A stretch of 64,000 bases of DNA from an uncultured Oscillospiraceae bacterium. GTDB taxonomy: Bacteria > Bacillota > Clostridia > Oscillospirales > Oscillospiraceae. Positions 35,988-43,855 of this stretch are shown one piece after another (position 1 is the first letter of the stretch; every line of letters starts with the position of its first letter). The notes beneath the pieces are model-generated. The model saw only the letters and a list, made by a program, of their open reading frames with translations, was not told the origin of the DNA and made no database searches. Where the stretch lies: the NCBI GenBank assembly GCA_902478785.1, contig CABSMJ010000005.1:99935-163934 (forward strand), in the 5' to 3' direction. The translations under genes were made by a program, and so were the position numbers.

Positions 35988-37010
35988 TTATTTCCGGCGC
36001 TGGCTGAGCCTGCGCAGCTCCTCCAGAGCCTCGGCATACCGGCCGGCCTTGGCGGTGGGATTGCCCCGCAAAATCCGGTCGGAGCGGCGGTAGGCCTTGG
36101 CGGCGGCATCGGTCAGGCGCTGGCGGTAACGGCGGATGCGCTCCAGGGCCTGGGCGATCTCCTCCAGCTTCTCCGGAGCCTCGGCGGCGGTGTCGGAGAC
36201 CTTCTCCATCTGCTGCCGGCACAGCTCCAGCTGGCCGCTGAGCTGGTCCAGCAATGCCACCTTCTTCTCCCGGCGGCTCTGGATGGCCTGGGCCAGAACC
36301 TCCCGGCGGCGCAGCTTCCGCTGCTGGCTCTCCCGGGAAAGCTCCTCCAGCTTTTCCTCCAGCTCTTCCTTGGCCCGTGCGGCCTTCTCCAGCCGCTCCC
36401 GGACCTCCTCCTGGGCAAAGGTGGAGTAGACCTCCAGACGCTTTTGGATACGGCGGATGTCCTCGTTGCTCTCCGTGAGCTTTTCCAGCAGCTCCCGCAG
36501 GTCCATGGCGGCGTGGAAGGACTCCACCGCGTCCATCGTCACAGCCACCGTCAGCACCAGGGCCGCCGGCTCCGCCAAAAACACAGGCAGGTCCAGCACC
36601 AGCGTCTCAATAGGCGGGTGGATACCCCTGACCAGCAGCACAGAGAAAACGCCCCAGCCCAGGGAGCAGAACAGGCAGATGTGGCCGTTGAGATTGAAGG
36701 GCTTGTCGCTGTAATCCCAATAGCGGACCTTGAAGAGGGCCTCCATGGCGGCGCCGGTGCAGTATTCCAGCACCGTGGCCGCCACCATCCCCAGCAGGAA
36801 AATGAGGGGGATACTGCCCCGCACCGGCAGCGTGGCCCACAAAATGATGATGGCGCCGGAGCCGTAGATGGGCAGCAGAGGCCCGTGGAGGAAGCCCCGG
36901 TTGACCCACTGGTGCTTGCGCACGGAGACATAGCAGGACTCCCAGACCCAGCCTAAGAAACAGTAGAGGTAGAAAAACAAGAGCCATTGGCTCATGGTAT
37001 AGTGTTCCAT
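35988..37010 (-). CDS. Putative ABC-transporter type IV (CmpB-like) membrane protein with coiled-coil tail
   Basis: A 340-residue protein. Residues ~5-160 match the ABC_trans_CmpB family (PF06541): FYLYCFLGWVWESCYVSVRKHQWVNRGFLHGPLLPIYGSGA, with five or so membrane segments. Residues ~165-300 are a long Glu/Arg/Lys-rich coiled coil (ERLEKAARAKEELEEKLEEL and onwards) and the end is basic. Despite the family name, no transport role has been shown for these proteins. GAAAGGGCGG precedes the ATG at 37010. Single gene. Confidence 0.82.
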   Translation of the reverse strand: MEHYTMSQWLLFFYLYCFLGWVWESCYVSVRKHQWVNRGFLHGPLLPIYGSGAIIILWATLPVRGSIPLIFLLGMVAATVLEYCTGAAMEALFKVRYWDYSDKPFNLNGHICLFCSLGWGVFSVLLVRGIHPPIETLVLDLPVFLAEPAALVLTVAVTMDAVESFHAAMDLRELLEKLTESNEDIRRIQKRLEVYSTFAQEEVRERLEKAARAKEELEEKLEELSRESQQRKLRRREVLAQAIQSRREKKVALLDQLSGQLELCRQQMEKVSDTAAEAPEKLEEIAQALERIRRYRQRLTDAAAKAYRRSDRILRGNPTAKAGRYAEALEELRRLSQRRK

Positions 37011-37090
37011 GGGACCGCCCTTTCACGCAAAAGATAGGGCCATCTTACCACGGAGTGCACCCAAGTGCAAGACGGCAGGGCGAAAAAGGC

Positions 37091-38347
37091 TCAGACCTCC
37101 GCTCCGGCCTCCTTGCACTCCATGGCTCGAATTTCCAGCACCCGGCGGTGGTCCACCCGGGTCACCGTCACCTCCAGGCCCTCGGCCCGGAAGCTGTCCC
37201 CGGCCTGGGGCAGGCGCTGGAGCTCCTCGGTGACCCAGCCGGAGACGGTGCTGGCGTCGCTATCGATGCGCAGGGAGAAGAGCTCGCAGAAGTCGGTGAA
37301 GTCGGCGCCGCCGTCCACCAGGTAGCTGCCGTCGCTCTGGCGGCGGAACTGCTCCACGACCTCGTCGTGCTCGTCCCAGATCTCGCCCACCAGCTCCTCC
37401 ACCACGTCCTCGATGGTCACCAGGCCCTCGGTGCCGCCGTACTCGTCCACCACCACGGCCATATGGGCCTTTTCGCTCTGGAAGGTGCGCAGCAGCTGGG
37501 CAAGGGGGGTGCTGGGGGTGGTATAGAGGATGGGGCCGATGCTGTTTTTCAGCTCCGTCTGGCCCCGCCAGCGGGCGGCGTAGAAGTCCTTTTCATGGAT
37601 GACGCCCACGATGTCGTCGATGCTGCCCCGGTACACCGGCAGCCGGGAGTAGCCGCTGGAGGCAAAGACCTGGGCGGTCTCCTCCATGTCCGCGTCCTCG
37701 GGCACGGCGGCGATGTCCACCCGGGGGGTCAGGATATCCCCCACCTGGAGATCGCCGAAGGTGATGGCGGAGCGGATCAGCTCTCCCTCGTGCTGGTCCA
37801 GGCCCCCTTCGCTCTCCGCCTCGGAGACCATGGTGATGAGCTCCTCCTCGGTGATGCCCTCGCTGCCGCCCCGGCAGAAGAGACGATTGAGGAGCTTTTT
37901 CCACTGGGCGTTGAGGAAGGTCAGGGGGGTCATGATCACCATCAGCACCCGCAGCACCGGGGCGGAGAATCGGGCAAAGGCCTCCGGGGACTCCTTGGCC
38001 AGGCTCTTGGGGGAGATCTCGCCGAAGATAAGGATCACCACCGTGATGACCGCCGTGGCCACGGCGGGGCCCCGGGCCTCGTCCAGCAGGGAAATGAAGA
38101 GCACCGTGGAGACGGTGGTGGCGGCGTTGTTGACGATGTTGTTGCCGATGAGCAGCGTGGAGAGCACGCTGTCATAGTCCTCCGCCAGGCGCAGCAAGAC
38201 CCCTGCCCGCCGGTCGCCCGCCTCGGCCTTGCTCTTGAGGCGGATGCGGTTGAGGGAGGTGAAGGCGGTCTCCGTGGCGGAGAAATAGCCCGAACAGGCC
38301 ACCAGGATCAAAATGGCCACCACTTGGCTGATTTGACTACTGTCCAT
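37091..38347 (-). CDS. CNNM/CorC family membrane protein (hemolysin-like, HlyC/CorC)
   Basis: A 418-residue protein: N-terminal CNNM/DUF21 transmembrane domain (residues 1-~180, [47 protein letters not shown]), two CBS domains (~200-325, [16 protein letters not shown] LTPRVDIAA and IHEKDFYAA) and a C-terminal CorC_HlyC domain (~340-418). Family members are linked to Mg2+ or other divalent-metal export. AGGAG lies 14 bases before ATG 38347; an ATG at 38359 sits too close to it, and a GTG at 38362 overlaps it, so the exact start is uncertain. A ~250-base structured leader precedes it. Confidence 0.9.
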   Translation of the reverse strand: MDSSQISQVVAILILVACSGYFSATETAFTSLNRIRLKSKAEAGDRRAGVLLRLAEDYDSVLSTLLIGNNIVNNAATTVSTVLFISLLDEARGPAVATAVITVVILIFGEISPKSLAKESPEAFARFSAPVLRVLMVIMTPLTFLNAQWKKLLNRLFCRGGSEGITEEELITMVSEAESEGGLDQHEGELIRSAITFGDLQVGDILTPRVDIAAVPEDADMEETAQVFASSGYSRLPVYRGSIDDIVGVIHEKDFYAARWRGQTELKNSIGPILYTTPSTPLAQLLRTFQSEKAHMAVVVDEYGGTEGLVTIEDVVEELVGEIWDEHDEVVEQFRRQSDGSYLVDGGADFTDFCELFSLRIDSDASTVSGWVTEELQRLPQAGDSFRAEGLEVTVTRVDHRRVLEIRAMECKEAGAEV

Positions 38348-38408
38348 GGGAAAAATCATCACTCCTAAAAAAATTCAACTTCGTGCTCCGGCCCCCAAAG
38401 CGCAGGAA

Positions 38409-38444
38409 AGGACAGCCCTATCCCTTTTGCGATAGAGCTGTCCT
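38409..38444 (-). promoter_or_regulatory. Hairpin in the CNNM/CorC leader
   Basis: AGGACAGC-C-CTATC and GATAG-A-GCTGTCCT arms around a CCTTTTGC loop, ~60-95 bases before the CNNM start codon. No T tract follows on the minus strand, so it is more likely a regulatory structure than a terminator. Confidence 0.4.
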
Positions 38445-38543
38445 GTTATCAGACGGTATGTAAGGGTTGGATCGGGGAGGCTCCTCCACAGCTTGTGCAC
38501 CACTTTCTTCCCAGCGGGGCCGGATTTCCACATAAAATTTCAT
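38418..38543 (-). CDS. Possible 41-codon leader peptide upstream of the CNNM/CorC gene
   Basis: Downstream of the leader promoter, an ATG at 38543 opens a 41-codon frame (MKFYVEIRPRWEESG... TALSQKG) whose TAG stop (38418-38420) falls in the stem-loop at 38409-38444. There is no strong RBS and no homology I recognise. It could be a regulatory upstream ORF or chance. Confidence 0.2.
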   Translation of the reverse strand: MKFYVEIRPRWEESGAQAVEEPPRSNPYIPSDNRTALSQKG

Positions 38544-38573
38544 GGCCGTGCCGCTGAAAGCGGCACATGGCCA

Positions 38574-38640
38574 ATTTTGCTATGCTTTTGCATAGCAAAA
38601 TAGATGCTGGTATGATACCACATTCCCGGACACAATACAA
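38574..38640 (-). promoter_or_regulatory. Promoter and 5' hairpin of the CNNM/CorC leader
   Basis: Minus strand -35 TTGTAT (38635-38640), 17-base spacer, -10 TATCAT (38612-38617). The expected transcript begins near 38605 and at once enters a 12-bp perfect hairpin (ATTTTGCTATGC/GCATAGCAAAAT, 38574-38601), followed by a GTGCCGCT/AGCGGCAC stem at 38547-38565. Confidence 0.5.
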
Positions 38641-38683
38641 CGGTCCGGGCCGCCAAGAAGTCGTTAAGGCCTGCCGAGGGCGC

Positions 38684-38717
38684 AAAAAGGGGAGGACGCC
38701 TGACAGGCGTCCTCCCC
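38684..38717 (-). terminator. Terminator of the SLH/phosphodiester-glycosidase gene
   Basis: GGGGAGGACGCCT and AGGCGTCCTCCCC form a 13-bp stem; the minus strand continues with a T tract. Confidence 0.88.
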
Positions 38718-38730
38718 GGGGAAGAACTTC

Positions 38731-41727
38731 TCACATGAGGTTATAGAGGATCTTGGCCATCTGGCCCCGGCTGATGGAGTCGTTGGGCTTGAAGGACCCG
38801 TCGGTGTAGCCGCTGATGACCCCCTGGGCGCTGAGGGTGGAGATATAGAAGGAGGCGTAAGAGGGGATGGAAGCGGCGTCGGTAAAGGTCAGGGCGGGGG
38901 CGGCATAGCCCTTGGGCTGGGTCCGGCCGATCATGGCCGCGGCCTGGGCCCGGGAGATGGCGCTGTACGGATTGAAGTAGAGCTTGCCGTCACTGCCCTT
39001 GGTGCCGTTGATGATGCCCTCGGTGTAGAGGGCCTTGATGGCGGTCTGGGCAAAACTGCCGATCTTGGCGCTGTCGGCAAAGGGCAGCGTCACATTGGCG
39101 TACTGGCTGCCGTCCAGGCCCAGGTAGCGGTAGAGCATCACCGCGAACTCCTGGCGGGAGATGTTCTGGGTGGGACGGAAGGTGCCGTCGGTGTAGCCGG
39201 TGGTGATGCCGGAGGTGTAGAGGAAGTCCACATAGGTCTGGGCCCAGTAGCCCTGGGTGTCGGTGAAGGCGGAGGTGTGGCCGGCAGAGGCGGCGATGTC
39301 GATGGACTTCCGGGCCCGATTGCCGCTGGCATCCACGGCGGTGATGGTCAGCCGGTGGCCGGCGCCGTCGGCGGCGGGCACCGTGGCGGCGAGCTTGCCG
39401 CTGGTGGTGTCGTAGTTGAAGCTCAGGGCCTTGCCGTCATAGGTGACGGTGACCTGGGCTTTGCTCAGCACCCCATCCACGGCGTCGGAGACCGTGGCGG
39501 TCAGGGCCGTGCCGGAGAGGGAGGCGGTGATGGAGGGGGCGGCGGAGTCAATGATGGTGCCATAGGAGAGGACCATCTGATCCAGGTACACAGCGCCGCT
39601 GCCGGTGCCCGCGATCTCCAGTCCGGTGATGGCCGTGGTGCCCTTGGGCAGCTCCACAGACACCTGCTGCCAGCCGGTGAAGTTCAGGTTCACCACGGCG
39701 GTGGTGCTGGTGACCGTAGTGGAGCCGTCAGAGGAGGGAGCAGTGCTCTGGATGGACAGGAGGTTGCCGGAGCCGTCGCCGTAGACCCAGAAGTTCAGCC
39801 GGGTGTAGCTGGAGCGGACGGCGTAGTCCAGGGGCAGCGTGGCATAGCCGGTATAGGAGGCGTCATAAGTGAGCTTGCCGGAGCCCAGGCCGAAGCGGAC
39901 CAGGTCGCCGGTCTGGTTGAAGCTCAAAGCGGCGGCATTGCCGGTGCGCTCGGAGAAGGACGTCTCGAAGCTCTCCATGGTCTGGAGGGACAGCGTGCCC
40001 ACCTTCACGGTGATGGAGGTGGAGCGGCCGCCGGCGGTGGCGGTGATGGTGCCGGAGGCGCCGGGGGTGCCGGAGGCGGTGAAGTTGCCCTTGGCATCGA
40101 TGGTGCCGATGTCGCCGGAGACGGTCCAGGTGAAGGCGCCGGCGTCGGAAGCCAGGGCCAGGTGGTTATAGATGGCCGAGGCGGAGAGCGCCACGGTCTC
40201 GCCGGGGGTCACAGACAGGGAGCTGATCTTGCCGGAGGCGCTGGAGATGGAGATGCTGTCCGGCGTGGGGATGGCGTGGACCACGGCGGTGCCCGTGCGG
40301 CCGCCGGCAGTGGCGGTCACCGTGATGTCACCGCCGGTGGTGGGCGTCACCAGGGTGTGGCCGTTGATGGTACCGGCGGAGGCGGTGAGGGTGAAGTCAG
40401 CGGTCTCCATGGGAATATAGTTGGTATCCACGCCGGAGGCGGCGATGTTCACCGAGGACCCGGCCAGCACGTACTGGTTGTCCGGGGACACATACAGGTG
40501 GTCCAGCACACCGGTGGGCTGGGCCGTGGCCACCAGGAACACGTGGTTGGTCACCGACCGCTCACTGCCGTCGGAGGGCTTGTTGACCAATGCGGCGGAG
40601 GTGGCGTCAGGCTGGGTGACGGAGAGGGTGGTGGACCCGCCGCCGTCCAGGCACAGCGCCGTGACGCAGCCCAGCTCCACCATCCGCTGGGCGATCTGGG
40701 TCATGGTGGCGCCGATGGAGTAGCCGCTGCGGCGGCCGTCGATGGTGTAGAACACCAGCGTGCCGTCCGCCTTCTGGCCGATGGCGGTGCGGGGGTTGGC
40801 GCCGCTGGGCAATCCGGAGACCACGGAGCCGTTTTGCACCATGGAATACAATGCGCCCACGGCGTACTGCACACCGTTCCAGCTGCTGTCAGAGGCGGAG
40901 ACGGAGATGGAGATGGTCTGGCCCGGGGTCAGGTTCCGCAGGGCATCGGTATAGTAGCTGTTGCTCTTGTTGTTGCAGGAGAGAACATACTTGCCCTGGG
41001 GAACAGAGGTGGCGGAGGTGGCCTCGATGACCTGGTCCACCGACAGCGTCACCGTGCCGCCCACGCTGAGGCTGCCGCTGACCACGGAGCACACCACGTC
41101 CACGCCGGACTCGGTGGAGCCGGTGGTGTGGCGGTCGTTGAAGTCGTAGTCATAGAGATAGATGCCGCCGTCAGAGACCCGGGCCTTGTTCACGCCCGCC
41201 AGGGAGCGGATGATGGTCTCGCCGGCGGTGTTCTGGCCCAGGGTGGCGGAGAACTTCAGCCCCGGCTTGCCCAGCACAGCGGTGCCGTCGGCGCGGAAGC
41301 CGATGGCGTAGTAGCCGCCGTCGCTGGAATGGACCACACCGTCGGTGATGACCAGGCCGATGGGCACGCCGTTGCCGGTATTGTAGAAGTCACCGTTGAT
41401 GCCCGCCACCACCCGGTAGCCCTGGGCTTCCAGGTTCCTGGCCTGGGAGGAGACGGTGGAGCGGGAGGTGATGGTCCCGCCGTAGGTGACGATGGGGGTA
41501 ACAAAGCTGTTGGGAGAGTATGTAATCACATTCTCCGTGCGCAGGTCCGAATAGGTGGTGGACCAGAACACATTGGTGCTGAGCACCGTGGACTGGCTGA
41601 CCTCCTTGTCCACCTGGGTCAGATCCTCACCCAGGGCCTCGGAGGCGGCGGCACTGACCACAGATGCGGCGGTCAGCACCAGAGCCATCAGCATGGCAGT
41701 ACATCTTCGCAGGGTTCTTTTCTTCAT
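38731..41727 (-). CDS. Exported phosphodiester glycosidase-domain protein with Ig-like domains and three SLH repeats
   Basis: A 998-residue surface protein. Signal peptide ~1-28 (ending VVSAAASEA); NAGPA-type phosphodiester glycosidase domain (~80-400) with VVAGINGDFYNTGNGVPIGL, SSDGGYYAIGF, NPRTAIGQKADGTLVFYTIDGR and LCLDGGGSTTL; bacterial Ig-like region (~430-600, repeated TATAGGRTGT/S motifs); a beta-sandwich carbohydrate-binding-like region (~610-735); an Ig/cadherin-like piece (~740-810); and three SLH repeats (~820-998; FTDTQGYWAQTYVDFLYTSG, TGYTDGTFRPTQNISRQEFA). The NAGPA fold uncovers GlcNAc-phosphodiesters or related wall sugars. CGGAGGAACGCT precedes the ATG at 41727. Confidence 0.87.
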   Translation of the reverse strand: MKKRTLRRCTAMLMALVLTAASVVSAAASEALGEDLTQVDKEVSQSTVLSTNVFWSTTYSDLRTENVITYSPNSFVTPIVTYGGTITSRSTVSSQARNLEAQGYRVVAGINGDFYNTGNGVPIGLVITDGVVHSSDGGYYAIGFRADGTAVLGKPGLKFSATLGQNTAGETIIRSLAGVNKARVSDGGIYLYDYDFNDRHTTGSTESGVDVVCSVVSGSLSVGGTVTLSVDQVIEATSATSVPQGKYVLSCNNKSNSYYTDALRNLTPGQTISISVSASDSSWNGVQYAVGALYSMVQNGSVVSGLPSGANPRTAIGQKADGTLVFYTIDGRRSGYSIGATMTQIAQRMVELGCVTALCLDGGGSTTLSVTQPDATSAALVNKPSDGSERSVTNHVFLVATAQPTGVLDHLYVSPDNQYVLAGSSVNIAASGVDTNYIPMETADFTLTASAGTINGHTLVTPTTGGDITVTATAGGRTGTAVVHAIPTPDSISISSASGKISSLSVTPGETVALSASAIYNHLALASDAGAFTWTVSGDIGTIDAKGNFTASGTPGASGTITATAGGRSTSITVKVGTLSLQTMESFETSFSERTGNAAALSFNQTGDLVRFGLGSGKLTYDASYTGYATLPLDYAVRSSYTRLNFWVYGDGSGNLLSIQSTAPSSDGSTTVTSTTAVVNLNFTGWQQVSVELPKGTTAITGLEIAGTGSGAVYLDQMVLSYGTIIDSAAPSITASLSGTALTATVSDAVDGVLSKAQVTVTYDGKALSFNYDTTSGKLAATVPAADGAGHRLTITAVDASGNRARKSIDIAASAGHTSAFTDTQGYWAQTYVDFLYTSGITTGYTDGTFRPTQNISRQEFAVMLYRYLGLDGSQYANVTLPFADSAKIGSFAQTAIKALYTEGIINGTKGSDGKLYFNPYSAISRAQAAAMIGRTQPKGYAAPALTFTDAASIPSYASFYISTLSAQGVISGYTDGSFKPNDSISRGQMAKILYNLM

Positions 41728-41772
41728 AGCGTTCCTCCGTGCACTCAAAAAGGTATACATAACACTTTTACC

Positions 41773-41801
41773 AGCATAGCACGCCCCGACGGAAAAGTAA
41801 A
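41773..41801 (-). promoter_or_regulatory. Sigma-A promoter for the SLH/phosphodiester-glycosidase gene
   Basis: Minus strand TTTACT (41796-41801), 17-base spacer, TATGCT (41773-41778). The rest of the ~280-bp gap to 42008 shows no clear plus-strand promoter. Confidence 0.6.
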
Positions 41802-42007
41802 CCGCGGGGCGCAAATTTCACGAAAAGAATTTTTGCCCGGGCCTCTCCCGTGAGGGCGTCCAGGAGGATAGACGGAACTTGGGCCGGGAAGGTTGCCGAT
41901 TTTTCCCCATTTTGTGAAAAAAGTCCGGCGGGGGCTTGCGTTTTTCCCCAATTTATGGGATGGTGTAGAAAAACCCCCGCCGGGGAGACGACAGGAGGAG
42001 AGGCAAT

Positions 42008-42688
42008 ATGTTCTTTGGGGAAAAGCGGGCCAGGGGCATTCTCACCGGCAAGTCCCTTACGGGCTATACCGTGGGGGAGGACGCCTTCGACCGCCCGGGC
42101 AAGCCCATGGTGCGCATCTGGCTGGACCACCTGCCGGAGGAGGGCAGCCCCGGGGAGGACACGCTGACGTTGGAGGTGGACAGGGACCTCTACGAGCGCT
42201 TGGAGGTGAACCGCCGCGGCACGGTGGTGTGGCGGGGAAAGAGGCTGCTGCGCTTTGAGCCGGGGGAGGGCCAGGCCGCCGCTCCGGAGGCGGACCGGGC
42301 GGAGTCCGGCCCGGAGGCGCCCGCCGGGGACGCCGGAGAGACAGCGGAGGCGGCCGCCCCGGAGGAGCCGGCGGCGTCCCCGGCCGCAGCACCGGCAGAA
42401 CCGGACTACGCCCCGCCGGCCATGGACTGCCCCTGGTGCGGCCGGGCCATGACGCTGTGGCACCTGGACGCGTCCCGGGGGTCGCTGGTCCTGGAGCGGG
42501 ACAAGCCCAGCGACGCCCCCTGGTCCCCCATGGAGGAGGGCGACTTCATCCCCCTCTCCGGCGGCTTTTTCGACAGCGGCCATGTGCTGGTGCGGGTGTG
42601 CGAGCACTGCCGCCGGGCGGTCATCGACTACGGCAGCGGCCAGTGCGACTATAACCAGCAGGTCCGCAAGTCCTTTCTCTTTCCCTAA
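42008..42688 (+). CDS. Zinc-ribbon protein (DUF6487-like C-terminus)
   Basis: A 226-residue cytoplasmic protein in three parts: an N-terminal ~85-residue beta-rich region (LTGKSLTGYTVGEDAFDRPG... LLRFEPGE), an Ala/Glu/Pro-rich low-complexity linker (~88-137), and a C-terminal ~85-residue domain with CPWCGRAM...VCEHCRRAVIDYG, two CxxC pairs in the arrangement of DUF6487-type zinc ribbons. No enzymatic motif is seen. AGGAGGAGAGG precedes the ATG, and a strong terminator follows. The function is unknown. Confidence 0.72.
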   Translation: MFFGEKRARGILTGKSLTGYTVGEDAFDRPGKPMVRIWLDHLPEEGSPGEDTLTLEVDRDLYERLEVNRRGTVVWRGKRLLRFEPGEGQAAAPEADRAESGPEAPAGDAGETAEAAAPEEPAASPAAAPAEPDYAPPAMDCPWCGRAMTLWHLDASRGSLVLERDKPSDAPWSPMEEGDFIPLSGGFFDSGHVLVRVCEHCRRAVIDYGSGQCDYNQQVRKSFLFP

Positions 42689-42693
42689 GGCGC

Positions 42694-42730
42694 AAAAAGG
42701 GGCCGCCCCTTCTCGGGGCGGCCCCTTTTT
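42694..42730 (+). terminator. Terminator after the zinc-ribbon gene
   Basis: AAAAGGGGCCGCCCC and CGGGGCGGCCCC(T)5 with a TTCT loop. Confidence 0.9.
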
Positions 42731-42758
42731 CGTCCCCAAACTTTTTTCCCGACCCCTC

Positions 42759-42832
42759 TTGACAACTATTCTTGTCAATGCTATCCTGTGATTGACAAGG
42801 ATAGTTGTCAATTTGCCAAACTTGATTGTCAA
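42759..42832 (+). promoter_or_regulatory. Promoter with repeated palindromic operators for the HTH/DUF3169 pair
   Basis: Promoter: TTGACA (42759-42764), 17-base spacer, TATCCT (42782-42787). The -35 box is part of a TTGACAA-N6-TTGTCAA palindrome (42759-42778); a second, near reverse-complement copy lies at 42792-42811 (TTGACAA-GGATAG-TTGTCAA), and a shorter TTGA-TTGTCAA element at 42822-42832 just before the RBS. The layout is typical of autoregulation by the downstream XRE-type repressor. Confidence 0.75.
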
Positions 42833-42848
42833 TTCAGGAGGTGCTGTT

Positions 42849-43064
42849 ATGCCGCTTACCAACCGGCTGAAGGAGCACCGCGCCCGTCTGGGAGTGAACC
42901 AGCAGGAGATGGGGCGTCTGGCGGGGGTGTCCCGGCAGACCATCAGCCAGATCGAGCGGGGGGACTACTCCCCCTCGGTGACCCTGGCGCTGAAGCTGGC
43001 CAAGCTCTGCGGGGTGACGGTGGAGGACATTTTTACCTACGAGGAGGAAGAGGAGCATGCGTGA
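42849..43064 (+). CDS. XRE-family helix-turn-helix transcriptional regulator
   Basis: A 71-residue, single-domain regulator: LKEHRARLGVNQQEMGRLAGVSRQTISQIERGDYSPSVTLALKLAKLCGVTVEDIF is a canonical HTH_3 domain, followed by an acidic tail (YEEEEEHA). AGGAGGTGC precedes the ATG. Its stop overlaps the start of the DUF3169 gene by eight bases, giving a translationally coupled pair common in Firmicutes. The three palindromic sites over its promoter are its probable operators. The inducer is unknown. Confidence 0.93.
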   Translation: MPLTNRLKEHRARLGVNQQEMGRLAGVSRQTISQIERGDYSPSVTLALKLAKLCGVTVEDIFTYEEEEEHA

Positions 43065-43803
43065 TACGGTGAAGAAGGACAACCGCAAGTCCCTGCCGCT
43101 GTTTTTGCTGACGGTGGCCCTGGCGGGCCTGGTGGGCGGCGTCTGCGGCTTTTTCGGGGCCATGGCCGCGGACAAGGGGATGCTGGACGCGGTGTGGGGC
43201 GCCCTGGAGCAGGGCCTTCGGTGGATCGCCCCCTGGGGCATCCCGGTGAGCGCCCTGGGACTGCTTTTGCCGGCATGGCTGATGCTGCACGCCGCCCGGC
43301 GGCGCTTTGCCGCCTGGGACGGGGAGTCGGAGGAGGAGAGCGAGGCCATCGAGGGGCAGCTCAACCAGGTGCTGCTGCTGGCATCGGTGGCCATGCTGCT
43401 GACCTTTTTCTTCCTGGCGGCCTCACCGCTGTGTGCCCGGCCCCTGGTGAACGCCGGGTGCTTCCTGGTAGCTCTGGCGGCCATTGTGGTGCTGGAGCAG
43501 AAAACAGTGGACCTGACCCGGCGGATGAACCCGGAGAAGCAGGGCAGCGTCTACGACCCCAAGTTCCAAAAAAAGTGGCTGGAGAGCTGCGACGAGGCCC
43601 AGCGGGCCCAGATCGGCCAGGCCTCCTTTGCCGCCTTCCGGGCCGGCAGCAATGCCTGCGCGGTGGTGTGGCTGGTGCTGACGCTGCTGCACCTGACGGC
43701 AGGCACGGGCCTGCTGCCGGTGGCGGCGGTGCTGGTGGTGTGGGGCGTGCTCCAGGTCAGCTATATGCGCCGGTGCATGGCCATGATCCGGCCCCAGCAC
43801 TAA
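43057..43803 (+). CDS. DUF3169 family membrane protein
   Basis: A 248-residue protein with four to six membrane segments and the DUF3169 hallmark KFQKKWLESCDEAQRAQIGQASFAAFR near residue 170. It overlaps the upstream HTH gene by eight bases. DUF3169 proteins are almost always paired with a small XRE regulator, and the function of the pair is unknown; a role in envelope or peptide stress is sometimes suggested by association only. A bidirectional terminator separates it from convergent hemW. Confidence 0.85.
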   Translation: MRDTVKKDNRKSLPLFLLTVALAGLVGGVCGFFGAMAADKGMLDAVWGALEQGLRWIAPWGIPVSALGLLLPAWLMLHAARRRFAAWDGESEEESEAIEGQLNQVLLLASVAMLLTFFFLAASPLCARPLVNAGCFLVALAAIVVLEQKTVDLTRRMNPEKQGSVYDPKFQKKWLESCDEAQRAQIGQASFAAFRAGSNACAVVWLVLTLLHLTAGTGLLPVAAVLVVWGVLQVSYMRRCMAMIRPQH

Positions 43804-43812
43804 AACTCCGCA

Positions 43813-43847
43813 AAAAAGAGGCCGCCCCAAAAGGGGCGGCCCCTTTG
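43813..43847. terminator. Bidirectional terminator between the DUF3169 gene and hemW
   Basis: AAAGAGGCCGCCCC and GGGGCGGCCCCTTT with an AAAA loop. Confidence 0.85.
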
Positions 43848-43855
43848 CTGTTCTC

